Shown: positions 34,793 through 48,482, numbered from the stretch's first letter. The stretch: DNA of 64,000 nt from Pseudomonas sp. R28(2017) (GCF_002112505.1 NZ_NEHW01000001.1:529757-593756), one strand, 5' to 3'. Program-made: numbers and translations. The notes: generated by a model from the sequence alone, not told the origin.

Positions 34793-35530
34793 TCAGCGCG
34801 CGTACATGCCCCACCAGAACACATGCCCGAGCAGGCTGATCTGCTCGTCCTGCATCTGCTGGAAGCTGTAGTCCTCGTCGGGGTGTTCATCGCGGTTGAA
34901 ACTGCGCAGGCGAATACCGGTAGGCAGGCGATAGACCTGCTTCACCCGCAGCTGGCCGTTATGGTTGATGGCGTAGAGGTCACCATCGATGATGTCGCCG
35001 ATCGAGCATTTGCCGGTGTTCACGCCCACCGTCGCACCATCGCGCAACACCGGCAGCATGCTGTTGCCACGCACGGTCACACACTTGGCCTGGTCGAACT
35101 GCACGCCATTGTGCCGCAAGCTGCGCTTGCCGAAACGCAGCCGCGCACGCTCGCTTTCCTCGATGACGAATCTTCCTGATCCTGCTGCCAATTCGACCTC
35201 ACGAAGGAAAGGTACCGACACCTCGTCATCCTCGACAGGGGTTTCATCGTCCCACAGGCTGATGTCGCTGAGGTCCGCGTGGCCGTGGGCCGGCAGCGCC
35301 GCTTCGCGCGACTCGCCCAGCTCGGCGCGACCGCGCAATTGCTCGGTGCTCACGCCGAAGTAGTCGGCGATTTTCGACACGTGTTTGTCAGAAGGGTCGA
35401 CGATCTTGCCGCCGAGAATCCGCGACAAGGTGGATTGAGGGACGCCCGTGCGCCGGTACAGCTCCGTCGGGGACAGGCCGTGGCGGTCGAGCAGTTCTCT
35501 GAGTACGGTGGCTACGTTGCGTTTTTGCAT
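34793..35530 (-). CDS. prtR: Tailocin repressor, HTH-S24 peptidase type (PrtR-like)
   Basis: 245 residues. XRE helix-turn-helix (about 1-60; LSPTELYRRTGVPQSTLSRILG), acidic linker, then an S24 LexA-like domain. The likely cleavage pair is Ala116-Gly117 (ELAAGSG), nucleophile Ser157 (RGNSMLP), and general-base Lys197 (LRVKQVY). DNA damage would lead to RecA-stimulated self-cleavage and tailocin release, as for P. aeruginosa PrtR. No PrtN-type activator gene is present. ATG 35530 lacks a clear SD; ATG 35539 is an alternative. Confidence 0.88.
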   Translation of the reverse strand: MQKRNVATVLRELLDRHGLSPTELYRRTGVPQSTLSRILGGKIVDPSDKHVSKIADYFGVSTEQLRGRAELGESREAALPAHGHADLSDISLWDDETPVEDDEVSVPFLREVELAAGSGRFVIEESERARLRFGKRSLRHNGVQFDQAKCVTVRGNSMLPVLRDGATVGVNTGKCSIGDIIDGDLYAINHNGQLRVKQVYRLPTGIRLRSFNRDEHPDEDYSFQQMQDEQISLLGHVFWWGMYAR

Positions 35531-35570
35531 AGCGTGCATAATGCAGCCATGCGCCGGCAAATGCAATGCA
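35526..35570. promoter_or_regulatory. TGCA-rich operator array at the repressor start
   Basis: TGCA at 35526-35529, 35535-35538, 35542-35545, 35562-35565 and 35567-35570, overlapping the repressor start codon region. It mirrors the array at 34639-34719, pointing to autoregulation. Confidence 0.6.
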
Positions 35571-35679
35571 CCTGGCTGCGCGCGCATGCCCCATGGCCCG
35601 CGCCTGCATCTGCTTGAAAAAGCCTGTACCATTGCCGGTTTCACAATCGCCAACCAGATCACCCGCTGTAAGGCCCTGA

Positions 35680-38253
35680 ATGTCTGATCTTTCCGCACAC
35701 ACACCAATGATGCAGCAGTACTGGAAGCTGAAAAACCAGCACCCGGACCAGCTGATGTTCTACCGCATGGGCGACTTCTACGAGATCTTCTACGAAGATG
35801 CGAAGAAGGCCGCAAAACTGCTGGACATCACCCTGACCGCGCGCGGTCAGTCGGCCGGCCAGTCGATCCCCATGTGCGGCATTCCGTTCCATTCGCTGGA
35901 GGGCTACCTGGCCAAGCTGGTCAAGCTTGGCGAGTCGGTGGTGATCTGCGAGCAGATCGGCGACCCGGCCACCAGCAAGGGCCCGGTGGAACGCCAGGTG
36001 GTGCGCATCATCACCCCCGGCACGGTCAGTGACGAGGCGCTGCTCGACGAACGCCGCGACAACCTGATCGCCGCGCTGCTCGGTGACGAACGCCTGTTCG
36101 GCCTGGCGGTGCTGGACATCACCAGTGGCAACTTCAGCGTGCAGGAGATCAAGGGCTGGGAAAACCTGCTGGCCGAGCTCGAACGCCTGAACCCGGTTGA
36201 GCTGCTGATCCCCGATGACTGGCCGCGCGACCTGCCCGCGGAAAAGCGCCCGGGCGCCCGTCGCCGGGCACCGTGGGACTTCGACCGCGATTCGGCGCGC
36301 AAGGCCCTGTGCCAGCAGTTCGCGACCAAGGACCTGAAAGGCTTTGGCTGTGACAAGCTGACCCTGGCCATCGGCGCCGCCGGCTGCCTGCTGACCTACG
36401 CCAAGGAAACCCAGCGTACGGCCCTGCCGCACCTGCGCAGCCTGCGCCACGAGCGCCTGGACGACACGGTCATTCTGGACGGCGCCAGCCGCCGCAACCT
36501 GGAACTGGACGTCAACCTGGCCGGCGGGCGCGACAATACCCTGCAATCGGTGATCGACCGCTGCCAGACCGCCATGGCCAGCCGCCTGCTGACCCGCTGG
36601 CTGAACCGCCCGCTGCGCGACCTCAAGGTGCTGCAGGCGCGCCAGGACTCGATCCGCTGCCTGCTGGACGGCTACCGCTTCGAAAAGCTGCAGCCGCAGC
36701 TCAAGGAAATCGGCGATATCGAGCGCATCCTCGCCCGTATCGGCCTGCGCAATGCCCGCCCGCGTGACTTGGCGCGCCTGCGTGATGCCCTCGGCGCCCT
36801 GCCCGAGCTGCAGAACGCCATGAGCGAACTGGAAGCTGCGCACCTGGCGCGCCTGGCTGCCATCACCGGGACCTACCCGGAGCTGGCCAGCCTGCTGGAG
36901 CGTGCAATCATCGACAACCCGCCAGCGGTGATCCGCGATGGCGGTGTGCTCAAGGCCGGCTACGACAGCGAGCTGGACGAGCTGCTGGCAATCAGCGAGA
37001 ACGCCGGCCAGTTCCTCATCGACCTCGAAACCCGCGAGAAGGCCCGCACCGGCCTTGCCAACCTCAAGGTCGGCTACAACCGTGTGCACGGCTACTTCAT
37101 CGAGCTGCCGACCAAGCAGGCCGAGCAGGCACCGGGCGACTACATCCGCCGCCAGACCCTCAAGGGCGCCGAGCGTTTCATCACGCCCGAGCTCAAGGCC
37201 TTCGAGGACAAGGCGCTGTCGGCCAAGAGCCGCGCCCTGGCGCGCGAGAAGATGCTCTACGACGCGTTGCTGGAAACCCTGATCAGCCACCTGGCTCCGC
37301 TGCAGGACAGCGCCGCCGCCCTGGCCGAGATCGACGTGCTGAGCAACCTGGCCGAGCGTGCACTGAACCTCGACCTGAACTGCCCGCGCTTCACCGACGA
37401 GCCGTGCCTGCGCATCGAGCAGGGCCGCCACCCGGTGGTCGAGCAGGTGCTGACCACGCCGTTCGTGGCCAACGACCTCGGCCTGGACGACAGTACGCGC
37501 ATGCTGATCATCACCGGCCCGAACATGGGCGGTAAGTCCACCTACATGCGCCAGACCGCCCTGATCGTGCTGATGGCGCACATCGGCAGCTTCGTGCCGG
37601 CAGCCAGCTGCGAGCTGTCGCTGGTCGACCGCATCTTCACCCGTATCGGCTCCAGCGACGACCTGGCCGGTGGGCGTTCGACCTTCATGGTCGAGATGAG
37701 CGAAACCGCCAATATCCTGCACAACGCCACCGACCGCAGCCTGGTGCTGATGGACGAAGTCGGCCGCGGCACCAGCACCTTCGACGGCCTGTCGCTGGCC
37801 TGGGCCGCAGCCGAGCGCCTGGCCCAGCTGCGTGCCTACACCCTGTTCGCCACCCACTACTTCGAGCTGACCGTGCTGCCGGAGAGTGAACCACTGGTGG
37901 CCAACGTGCACCTGAACGCCACCGAGCACAACGAACGTATCGTCTTCCTGCACCACGTGCTGCCTGGGCCGGCCAGCCAGAGCTACGGCCTGGCCGTGGC
38001 ACAGCTGGCGGGCGTGCCGGCGCCAGTGATTCTGCGCGCACGCGAGCACCTGGGCCGGCTGGAAACCACCAGCCTGCCCCATGAAGCACCGGTCACGAAA
38101 AAAGCCAAGGACGAGCCGCACGTCCCGCACCAGAGCGACCTGTTCGCCAGCCTGCCACACCCGGCCATCGAGAAGCTGGGCAAGCTGGACCTGGATGACA
38201 TGACCCCGCGTCAAGCTATCGAAATGCTATATCAACTAAAGAACCTGTTATAA
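35680..38253 (+). CDS. mutS: DNA mismatch repair protein MutS
   Basis: 857 residues. Mismatch-binding motif [11 protein letters not shown] (about 30-40, Phe-x-Glu), Walker [10 protein letters not shown] (about 613-621), Walker [17 protein letters not shown] and the C-terminal dimerisation segment [18 protein letters not shown]. It recognises mispairs and recruits MutL. TAAGG lies 6 nt before the ATG. It marks the right border of the tailocin insertion, divergent from the repressor. Confidence 0.98.
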   Translation: MSDLSAHTPMMQQYWKLKNQHPDQLMFYRMGDFYEIFYEDAKKAAKLLDITLTARGQSAGQSIPMCGIPFHSLEGYLAKLVKLGESVVICEQIGDPATSKGPVERQVVRIITPGTVSDEALLDERRDNLIAALLGDERLFGLAVLDITSGNFSVQEIKGWENLLAELERLNPVELLIPDDWPRDLPAEKRPGARRRAPWDFDRDSARKALCQQFATKDLKGFGCDKLTLAIGAAGCLLTYAKETQRTALPHLRSLRHERLDDTVILDGASRRNLELDVNLAGGRDNTLQSVIDRCQTAMASRLLTRWLNRPLRDLKVLQARQDSIRCLLDGYRFEKLQPQLKEIGDIERILARIGLRNARPRDLARLRDALGALPELQNAMSELEAAHLARLAAITGTYPELASLLERAIIDNPPAVIRDGGVLKAGYDSELDELLAISENAGQFLIDLETREKARTGLANLKVGYNRVHGYFIELPTKQAEQAPGDYIRRQTLKGAERFITPELKAFEDKALSAKSRALAREKMLYDALLETLISHLAPLQDSAAALAEIDVLSNLAERALNLDLNCPRFTDEPCLRIEQGRHPVVEQVLTTPFVANDLGLDDSTRMLIITGPNMGGKSTYMRQTALIVLMAHIGSFVPAASCELSLVDRIFTRIGSSDDLAGGRSTFMVEMSETANILHNATDRSLVLMDEVGRGTSTFDGLSLAWAAAERLAQLRAYTLFATHYFELTVLPESEPLVANVHLNATEHNERIVFLHHVLPGPASQSYGLAVAQLAGVPAPVILRAREHLGRLETTSLPHEAPVTKKAKDEPHVPHQSDLFASLPHPAIEKLGKLDLDDMTPRQAIEMLYQLKNLL

Positions 38254-38393
38254 CGGCGCCCACTACAAGCTGGTAGAATCCGCCGCGGTTTGCTGGTGCT
38301 GCAGGTTATTAGCCTGGCCTGCAGCCACATGCCCGTAAACCGCGCGGCCCTGAGAGGAAGGGCCGCCGCCGTCGCCTGAGGAGAGAACTAGAA

Positions 38394-38717
38394 ATGACCT
38401 TCGTCGTCACCGACAACTGCATCAAATGCAAATACACCGACTGCGTGGAAGTCTGTCCGGTGGACTGCTTCTACGAAGGCCCGAACTTCCTGGTGATTCA
38501 CCCGGACGAGTGCATCGACTGTGCACTGTGCGAGCCAGAGTGCCCGGCCCAGGCGATTTTCTCGGAAGACGAGATCCCTGCTGGCATGGAGAACTTCATC
38601 GAGCTCAACGCCGAGCTGGCGGAAATCTGGCCAAACATCACCGAGCGTAAGGACGCCCTGCCCGACGCTGAAGAGTGGGACGGCAAGACCGGCAAGATCG
38701 CCGACCTGGAGCGCTAA
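38394..38717 (+). CDS. fdxA: 7Fe-type ferredoxin FdxA
   Basis: 107 residues. Cys motifs [17 protein letters not shown] and [12 protein letters not shown], giving one 3Fe-4S and one 4Fe-4S cluster, and an acidic C-terminal extension (about 60-107) as in Azotobacter/Pseudomonas FdI-type ferredoxins. Start [20 protein letters not shown]. It follows mutS by 140 bp. An intrinsic terminator follows. Confidence 0.97.
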   Translation: MTFVVTDNCIKCKYTDCVEVCPVDCFYEGPNFLVIHPDECIDCALCEPECPAQAIFSEDEIPAGMENFIELNAELAEIWPNITERKDALPDAEEWDGKTGKIADLER

Positions 38718-38730
38718 GCGCCCGGACACG

Positions 38731-38756
38731 AAAAAGGCCCGCAACGGGCCTTTTTT
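38731..38756 (+). terminator. fdxA terminator
   Basis: aaaaaggcccg / cgggccttttt with a short loop and T6, 14 nt past the fdxA stop. Confidence 0.9.
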
Positions 38757-38769
38757 CACTTTCGGCAGG

Positions 38770-38904
38770 CAAAAAAAAGGGGCGGTTTGACCCGCCCACA
38801 TTTTTTCCGTAGTCCCTGCTTGTCCCAAACATCGTCCTGATGAAATCGCTTCTTGCGATGTCCTTGGCCTTCTCCCTGAAAGCCTGTGCATGTCCGTGTG
38901 CACA
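38770..38904 (-). ncRNA. rsmZ: RsmZ, small RNA that sequesters RsmA/CsrA
   Basis: Located between fdxA and rpoS, the conserved rsmZ site in Pseudomonas. The minus strand reads about 130 nt with a 5' hairpin (TGTGCA ... TGCACA with an exposed CGGAC), then repeated GGA motifs (CAGGGAG, AAGGAC, CAGGACG, GGGACA, AGGGAC). It ends in a GGGCGG-N-CCGCCC hairpin and T8. GGA loops bind RsmA-family proteins and relieve repression of secondary metabolism, biofilm and secretion mRNAs. The promoter reads TTGCCT-16 bp-TAGTAT just upstream. Ends are estimated, not mapped. Confidence 0.88.
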
Positions 38905-39076
38905 GTTCGAATACTAGCGAGTTCCCTGAGCCAGGCAACTGGGAGATCTCTCAGGATGTTGCTGGGGACACATTTCCACACAGCCTAAAATCCCTTAAAT
39001 TTCATATATTTACGAATAAACCAGATCTGAAAACGACTTTGATTTACTGCTAGTTACACAGATGGCTTACATAAAG

Positions 39077-39094
39077 AGTAAGCAAAGGCTTACA
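39077..39094. promoter_or_regulatory. GacA upstream activating sequence for rsmZ
   Basis: On the minus strand TGTAAGCCTTTGCTTACT, matching the GacA box TGTAAG-N6-CTTACA at 11 of 12 fixed bases. About 175-190 bp before the rsmZ 5' end, the distance known for rsm genes. Confidence 0.85.
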
Positions 39095-39153
39095 CGCCAT
39101 GCATCAGCGGTAGCGCCGTACACATTGCTCGGTCCCAGATTGATGCCGTCTCT

Positions 39154-39268
39154 ACCGGCCTCTTCGCGGGCAAGCCCGCTCCCACAGAGAGGGCGCAGAC
39201 CTCAGGCCTGTGATGATCATGTGGGAGCGGCGGTTCGGCGCCCCGACTTGCCCGCGAAGAGGCCGGTA
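39154..39268. repeat. REP doublet (REPIN) between rsmZ region and rpoS
   Basis: Two inverted Pseudomonas REP units: CTTCGCGGGCAAGCCCGCTCCCAC and its reverse, about 35 bp apart, the second arm with an interrupted core. Typical non-autonomous REPIN. Confidence 0.9.
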
Positions 39269-39296
39269 CAGAATTAGCGAAGTCCCAAAAACAAAA

Positions 39297-39317
39297 CGCC
39301 CCGAGGTCATCGGGGCG
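39297..39317 (-). terminator. rpoS terminator
   Basis: cgccccga / tcggggcg stem, followed on the minus strand by TTTTGTTTTT. Confidence 0.88.
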
Positions 39318-39340
39318 CTTTGGATACGGTAAAGCCTGGC

Positions 39341-40348
<1,008 letters not shown>

Positions 40349-40456
40349 TGTTATAGTCCTTTGCTGAGTTCGAACTCAGACTCATGCGGCGCCTGTCTCC
40401 CTGGCAACGCAGGAGCCTGTCCCCTCTACATCACAGGAACAGGCCGGGTACAACGA

Positions 40457-41329
40457 TCAACGACGTGGCAGGAACTGGAGCGGATCGACGGGTTTGCCCT
40501 GGCGGCGAATCTCGAAATGCAGCTTCACCCGATCAGTGCCCGTGGACCCCATTTCAGCAATCGACTGCCCTGCCTTGACCTGCTGCCCCTCCCGAACCAA
40601 CAGCCTGCGGTTGTGACCGTAGGCACTGACGTAGGTATCGCTGTGCTTGATGATGATCAGTTCGCCGTAGCCCCTCAAGCCACTCCCGGCGTAGACCACT
40701 GCACCATCAGACGCAGCAAAAACAGGCTGTCCCAAATCACCGGCGATATCAATGCCTTTATTCAAACTACCGTTTGAAGCAAATTTACCAATCAGCACGC
40801 CGTTGGCTGGCCACGTCCAGCTGCCCACCGCCCGCTCTGCGGCGGGCACCGTGGTAACCACCGGGGCAGGCGTGGCGGGCGTTGTTGGCGTCGATTTTCC
40901 GCCGTTTGCAGGGGGCGTGATAGGCGATCCAGCAGGGCGACGAATGACCGTTGTCTTGCTGGAAGAGGACGGGCTGGAGACCACGGTGGTGCTGCTGGTG
41001 GACCCGCTGTTGAAGCGAATCGCCTGGCCCGGGCGGATGGTGTACGGGGCGGCAATGCCGTTGCGCGCGGCCAGTTCCTTGTAGTCCCAACCGTAGCGGA
41101 ATGCGATGGAGAACAGCGTATCGCCAGGCTTGACGATGTACTGCCCGGAGGTCACTGCAGGTCGCTTGGGTGCAGCCGTGTTGCGGTCGACCACGCGCGC
41201 ACCGCTGGAGCCTGTGCTGGAGCAACCTGACAGCAGGGTGCCCATGGCCAGTGCAATCACCAGAAGCTTGAAACCCGACCGATCCTTGCGCTGCCGAATG
41301 ACTGTGTGCCCCACCCGCGCTCCCCTCAT
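40457..41329 (-). CDS. nlpD: Lipoprotein NlpD (LysM, LytM peptidase-like)
   Basis: 290 residues. Lipoprotein signal with lipobox LLSGC (Cys at about residue 36), a LysM domain (YIVKPGDTLFSIAFRYGWDYKELAARNGI), a Ser/Thr/Pro-rich linker, and a LytM/M23 domain (KGIDIAGDLGQPVFAASDGAVVYAGSGLRGYG). The zinc-ligand His residues of active M23 enzymes are lost, as known for NlpD. It activates the amidase AmiC during division. It is upstream of rpoS. Confidence 0.95.
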   Translation of the reverse strand: MRGARVGHTVIRQRKDRSGFKLLVIALAMGTLLSGCSSTGSSGARVVDRNTAAPKRPAVTSGQYIVKPGDTLFSIAFRYGWDYKELAARNGIAAPYTIRPGQAIRFNSGSTSSTTVVSSPSSSSKTTVIRRPAGSPITPPANGGKSTPTTPATPAPVVTTVPAAERAVGSWTWPANGVLIGKFASNGSLNKGIDIAGDLGQPVFAASDGAVVYAGSGLRGYGELIIIKHSDTYVSAYGHNRRLLVREGQQVKAGQSIAEMGSTGTDRVKLHFEIRRQGKPVDPLQFLPRR

Positions 41330-41474
41330 GGTGCCGAAAATCGATAATACGATATGAAATGCAATATTGTTACAATTATAACCAAGCCAGGTGGCATTGG
41401 CAGGGCCCAGGCCCCGCCAGATAGACAGGGCCATGCCGCAAGAATTCGTTGCTGCTGCAAATATTCCTGGCGGC

Positions 41475-42891
<1,417 letters not shown>

Positions 42892-42904
<13 letters not shown>

Positions 42905-43950
42905 GGGCTGTCCGTCTGCCCTGCCGGCACCAGATCGACGAGTTCGCGCACCACCACGGTGGCGAAGCATCCGGCCGGAAGGACGAATTCCAGTTGCAGG
43001 ATATCAGGCTCGGGATAATGCCACGTAAGGCCGCCAATAGGGAGCCGCAGGATGCGCCGTTCGTGACTCATGCCCGCATACGCAAGCCATTGGCAAAGTG
43101 CCAGGTGGCGCTCGCCGATCGCCGTCTCCAGCGCGCAGGTCGCGCCAGCTGCGGGCGAAGGGCCTTCACCCCACATCGGGCCGGTGGGATGCAGGTCAAG
43201 AATTCCCAGGCGCGGATCAGAACATTCCTGCTCGCCCGCTGGAAAGAAACTACGGCTATCGGTGAACGCCAGCAGGTCCCCGACCTGAGCGCGCTGCCAG
43301 CTGCCATCGGCGACACGCGCCGCCAGCACCTGGTTGAACACATAGCTGCGCGCCGCCGAGAGCAGGCGCGAACGCACATTGCGCTGTTCCGGCAGGGCCT
43401 TGCGCGCGGCCCAGTCCTGAGCGTCGTGAACGTTGCCACCCGCGTGGCCGAAACGCTGGCTGCCGAAGTAGTTCGGCACGCCCTGCTGCTTGAGTTGCTC
43501 CAGGCGTGCATCGAGGGCCTGGCGGTCAGCCGCCAGGGCAGTCAGGCGCAGGGTGAAGCCGTTCGCCGAATGGGCGCCGCGCTGCAGCTTGCGCTGGTGG
43601 CGCACCTGCTTCAGCACACGCAGCGTGTCGTCTTCGGCACGCGACAGGTCAGGGTCGGCCTTGCCTGGCAGGTGCAGGCTGAACCACTGGCGGGTCAGGG
43701 CCTGGCGGTCCTTGAGGCCGGCATAACTGATGGCGCGCACCGGCACACCGGCGGCACGGGCCAGACGGCGGGCGGCTTCTTCGGTGTTCAGGTCACGCTT
43801 CTCGACCCACAGCCACAGGTGCTCGCCCTGGCCGGACAACGGAATGTCCAGCACCTCGTCGACCTGGAAGTCTTCAGCCACGGCCTTGAGCACTGCGCTG
43901 CCCAACGATTCACCCGACGCGCGCGGGCCCAGCAGGTCCAGTTCGGTCAT
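42892..43950 (-). CDS. truD: tRNA pseudouridine(13) synthase TruD
   Basis: 352 residues. [30 protein letters not shown] at the start, [17 protein letters not shown] with the catalytic Asp of the GLKDR motif (about residue 80), and [22 protein letters not shown] (about 155). It makes pseudouridine 13 in tRNAGlu. It overlaps ispF by 4 nt. Confidence 0.97.
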
Positions 43951-44420
43951 GCTGGCAGCAGCAGGGCAACCGCATGCACGGCGATGCCCTCCTCGCGGCC
44001 GGTGAAGCCGAGCTTTTCGGTGGTGGTGGCCTTGACGTTGACCTGGTCGAGTTGGACCTGCAGGTCTTCGGCAATCAGCTGGCGCATGGTTTCGATATGC
44101 GGGGCCATTTTCGGCGCCTGGGCAACGATGGTGGCGTCGACATTGCCGACCTGCCAGCCCTTGGCCTTGACGATAGCGACCACGTGACGCAGCAGCACGC
44201 GGCTGTCGGCGCCCTTGAACTGCGGGTCGGTGTCGGGGAAATGCTTGCCGATGTCCCCCAGCGCCGCAGCGCCGAGCAAGGCATCGCTCAGGGCGTGCAG
44301 CAGCACGTCACCGTCGGAATGGGCCAGGAGGCCGTATTTGTGGGGGATACGCACCCCACCCAGGGTAATGAAATCACCGTCGCAGAAACGGTGCACATCG
44401 TAGCCGTGGCCAATACGCAT
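43947..44420 (-). CDS. ispF: 2-C-methyl-D-erythritol 2,4-cyclodiphosphate synthase IspF
   Basis: 157 residues. [12 protein letters not shown] with the zinc-binding D-x-[33 protein letters not shown] and [13 protein letters not shown]. It forms the cyclic diphosphate in the MEP isoprenoid pathway; its partner ispD is 3.5 kb away in the same window. Confidence 0.98.
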   Translation of the reverse strand: MRIGHGYDVHRFCDGDFITLGGVRIPHKYGLLAHSDGDVLLHALSDALLGAAALGDIGKHFPDTDPQFKGADSRVLLRHVVAIVKAKGWQVGNVDATIVAQAPKMAPHIETMRQLIAEDLQVQLDQVNVKATTTEKLGFTGREEGIAVHAVALLLPA

Positions 44421-44421
44421 A

Positions 44422-44449
44422 GAAAAACGCCCTGATTGAGTCAGGGCGT
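44422..44449 (-). terminator. Terminator of fghA
   Basis: acgccctga / tcagggcgt stem and a T5 run on the minus strand, between the fghA stop and the ispF start. It separates the two transcription units. Confidence 0.8.
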
Positions 44450-44496
44450 GATTCTACCTGCTTTGCAGGTGGTTGGGCGGCTTTTGGACCAGGCTG

Positions 44497-45351
44497 TTAC
44501 ACCCGCCCCAGCGCCATCGCATGGTGGCGCAGGTGCTCATCGATGAAGCTGGCGATGAAGTAATAGCTGTGGTCATAGCCGGGCTGCAGGCGCAGGGTCA
44601 GTTCATGCCCGCCTTTGCGTGCGGCCTGCTCCAGCGCTTGCGGCTTGAGCTGCTTCTCGAGGAAGTCATCACGATCACCCTGGTCCACCAGCAGCGGCGG
44701 GCACGCGCCGGCAGGCGTTTCCGCCAGCAGCACACTGGCATCCCACTCACGCCAGCGCGCACGGTCTTCACCCAGGTAGCGGCTGAAGGCCTTCTCGCCC
44801 CACGGGCAATCCATCGGGTTGCTGATCGGCGAAAACGACGACACCGAGCGGTAGCGCCCCGGGTTGCGCAAGGCGCACACCAGCGCACCGTGGCCGCCCA
44901 TGGAGTGGCCGCTGATGCTGCGCTGGTCGGACGCCGGGAAGTGCGCCTCGATCAGTGCCGGCAGCTCCTGCACCACATAGTCGTGCATGCGGTAGTGCTG
45001 CGCCCAGGGTTGCTGGGTGGCGTTGAGGTAGAACCCGGCGCCAAGGCCGAAGTCCCAGGCGCCGTCAGGGTCGCCCGGCACCTGCTCGCCACGCGGGCTG
45101 GTGTCTGGGGCGACGATGATCAGCCCGAGCTCGGCGGCCAGGCGCTGGGCACCCGCCTTCTGCATGAAGTTCTCGTCGGTGCAGGTGAGGCCGCTGAGCC
45201 AGTACAGCACCGGCAGCTTCTCACCCTGCTCGGCCTGCGGTGGCAGGTAGACAGCGAACACCATGTCGCAGCCCAGCACCTTGGAGTGATGCCGGTAACG
45301 CTTGTGCCAGCCGCCGAAGCTCTTCTGGCAGGAGATGTTATCCAGGCTCAT
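44497..45351 (-). CDS. fghA: S-formylglutathione hydrolase FghA
   Basis: 284 residues, esterase-D family. [10 protein letters not shown] with the nucleophile Ser (about residue 148), a DQGDRDDFL segment with the catalytic Asp and [11 protein letters not shown] with the His. It completes glutathione-dependent formaldehyde detoxification. Starts 8 nt after the frmA stop; same operon. Confidence 0.97.
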   Translation of the reverse strand: MSLDNISCQKSFGGWHKRYRHHSKVLGCDMVFAVYLPPQAEQGEKLPVLYWLSGLTCTDENFMQKAGAQRLAAELGLIIVAPDTSPRGEQVPGDPDGAWDFGLGAGFYLNATQQPWAQHYRMHDYVVQELPALIEAHFPASDQRSISGHSMGGHGALVCALRNPGRYRSVSSFSPISNPMDCPWGEKAFSRYLGEDRARWREWDASVLLAETPAGACPPLLVDQGDRDDFLEKQLKPQALEQAARKGGHELTLRLQPGYDHSYYFIASFIDEHLRHHAMALGRV

Positions 45352-45359
45352 GGCTGACC

Positions 45360-46499
<1,140 letters not shown>

Positions 46500-46580
46500 T
46501 CAGTCCAGCAGTGTAATCCACGCGCTTTTGATGAATAATCCGGCCAAAGCCAAAACATTATTGCCACACAGGGATAATCC

Positions 46581-47477
46581 ATGAGCAGCCGCTGGGAAGG
46601 CATCGACGAATTCGTCGCCGTGGCCGAGTCTGGCCAGTTCACGGCGGCAGCCGAGCGCCTGGGCGTATCGTCGTCGCACATCAGTCGGCAGATCGCCCGC
46701 CTGGAAGAGCGCCTGCAGACTCGCTTGCTGTACCGCAGCACCCGCCGGGTGACCTTGAGTGAAGCCGGGCAGACCTTCCTGCAGCATTGTCAGCGCCTGC
46801 AGGACGGCCGCGAGGAAGCCCTGCGCGCCATGGGTGACCTGGCCAGCGAGCCCAAGGGCCTGCTGCGCATGACCTGTGCGGTGGCCTACGGTGAGCGCTT
46901 CATCGTGCCGCTGGTGACGCGCTTCATGGCGCTGTATCCGCAATTGCGGGTCGAGGTGGAACTGAGCAACCGTACCCTCGACCTCCTGCACGAAGGCATG
47001 GACCTGGCGATCCGCCTGGGCCGGCTGGCCGACTCGCGGCTGGTGGCCACGCGGCTTGCGCCACGGCGCATGTACCTGTGTGCTTCACCTGCTTACCTTG
47101 AGCGCTACGGGCGGCCCCACAGCCTGTCGGAACTGGCCCGGCACAATTGCCTGATCGGCAGCTCGGACCTGTGGGCGTTGCAGCAGGAAGGCCGCGAGAT
47201 CAGCCAGCGGGTGCAGGGTAACTGGCGCTGCAACAGCGGCCAGGCGGTGCTGGATGCGGCGTTGCTGGGGATGGGGTTGTGCCAGTTGCCGGACTATTAC
47301 GTGCTCGAACACTTGAACAGTGGCGCGCTGGTGTCATTGCTGGAGGGGCATCAGCCGCCGAATACGGCGGTGTGGGCGTTGTATCCGCAGCAGCGGCATT
47401 TGTCACCGAAGGTAAGGCGGCTGGTGGATTATCTGAAAGAAGGGTTGGCGGGGTTGCCGGAGTACAGGCAAAGTTGA
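46581..47477 (+). CDS. LysR-family transcriptional regulator
   Basis: 298 residues. N-terminal winged HTH (IDEFVAVAESGQFTAAAERLGVSSSHISRQIARLEERL) and a substrate-binding domain. It is divergent from frmA-fghA across about 108 bp and so is a candidate regulator of formaldehyde detoxification. AGGGA lies 7 nt before the ATG. Its ligand is not known. Confidence 0.9.
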   Translation: MSSRWEGIDEFVAVAESGQFTAAAERLGVSSSHISRQIARLEERLQTRLLYRSTRRVTLSEAGQTFLQHCQRLQDGREEALRAMGDLASEPKGLLRMTCAVAYGERFIVPLVTRFMALYPQLRVEVELSNRTLDLLHEGMDLAIRLGRLADSRLVATRLAPRRMYLCASPAYLERYGRPHSLSELARHNCLIGSSDLWALQQEGREISQRVQGNWRCNSGQAVLDAALLGMGLCQLPDYYVLEHLNSGALVSLLEGHQPPNTAVWALYPQQRHLSPKVRRLVDYLKEGLAGLPEYRQS

Positions 47478-47496
47478 TGTGCAGGCTCTACGAAGA

Positions 47497-48204
47497 TCAG
47501 CGCCTGCCCGCCCAACGCTGGCGCAGCCATTCCAGATCTTCCGGCCGGGTGACTTTAATGTTGTCACTGCGCCCTTCGACCAGCCGCGGCGCCTGCCCCG
47601 ACCATTCGATGGCCGACGCCTCGTCGGTCACCAGCACATCGGAAACCAGACTCTCGGCCAAGGCCCGATGCAGCGCGCCCAGGCGGAACATCTGCGGCGT
47701 ATAGGCCTGCCAGATGGTACTGCGGTCCACTGTCGCGGCGACCCGGCCATTGGCATCGGCGCGCTTGAGGGTATCGCGCGCCGGCACTGCCAGCAGCCCG
47801 CCTACCGGGTCATCGGCCAGTTCCGACAGCAGCTTGTCCAGGTCACTGCGCGCCAGGTTCGGCCGCGCCGCATCGTGCACCAGTACCCAGTCGTTGTCCG
47901 ACGCCCCCTGGGCATGCAACAGCAGCAAGGCATTGAGCACCGAGTCGGCACGCTCGTCACCGCCAGGCGCACGCTGGATGCGCGGATCGCTGGCGCAACG
48001 CAGGCCAGGCCAGTAAGGGTCATCTTCGGCAATGCTGACCACCACGCCCTTGAGCGAGGGGTGGCCAAGGAAACAGTCGAGGCTGTGCTCGAGGATGGTC
48101 TGCCCGGCCAGCTCCAGATATTGCTTGGGGCGGTCGGCAGCCATGCGGGCACCAACGCCCGCAGCAGGAATCACGGCCCAGAAGGCCGGTAGTGGTTCAA
48201 TCAT
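47497..48204 (-). CDS. ispD: 2-C-methyl-D-erythritol 4-phosphate cytidylyltransferase IspD
   Basis: 235 residues. PAAGVGARMAADRPKQYLEL nucleotide-binding start, WVLVHDAARPNL and DEASAIEWSGQAPRLVEGRSDNIKVTRPEDLEW. CTP-dependent step of the MEP isoprenoid pathway. It overlaps ftsB by 4 nt. Confidence 0.97.
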   Translation of the reverse strand: MIEPLPAFWAVIPAAGVGARMAADRPKQYLELAGQTILEHSLDCFLGHPSLKGVVVSIAEDDPYWPGLRCASDPRIQRAPGGDERADSVLNALLLLHAQGASDNDWVLVHDAARPNLARSDLDKLLSELADDPVGGLLAVPARDTLKRADANGRVAATVDRSTIWQAYTPQMFRLGALHRALAESLVSDVLVTDEASAIEWSGQAPRLVEGRSDNIKVTRPEDLEWLRQRWAGRR

Positions 48205-48482
48205 TTTTGCGGCAGCTGGAAGAGGGTTTCGCCCTCTTTGACCATTCCCAGTTCATGACGAGCCCGTTCTTCGACGGTCTCCATACCCTTCTTCAACTCC
48301 AGCACCTCGGCATCGAGCACGCGGTTACGCTCCAGCAGCCGTTCGTTCTCGGCGTGCTGTTCGTCGATCTGCTGCTTGAGCTCGGCCACTTGCGCCAGGC
48401 TGCCGTTACCCACCCAAAGGCGGTACTGCAGGCCACCGAGCAGCAGGAGCAGGACAAGGAACAACCAATAGGGACTGCGCAT
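48201..48482 (-). CDS. ftsB: Cell division protein FtsB
   Basis: 93 residues. One N-terminal membrane helix (PYWLFLVLLLLLGGLQYRLW), then a periplasmic coiled coil (about 30-75). FtsB joins FtsL and FtsQ in the divisome. ATG 48482; a TTG one codon earlier is in frame. Order eno-ftsB-ispD is standard in Pseudomonas. Confidence 0.95.
   Translation of the reverse strand: MRSPYWLFLVLLLLLGGLQYRLWVGNGSLAQVAELKQQIDEQHAENERLLERNRVLDAEVLELKKGMETVEERARHELGMVKEGETLFQLPQK

Noticed and set aside
35659..38214. Long minus-strand open frame antisense to mutS
   Set aside because: It exactly mirrors mutS and has a composition typical of antisense frames in high-GC genes.
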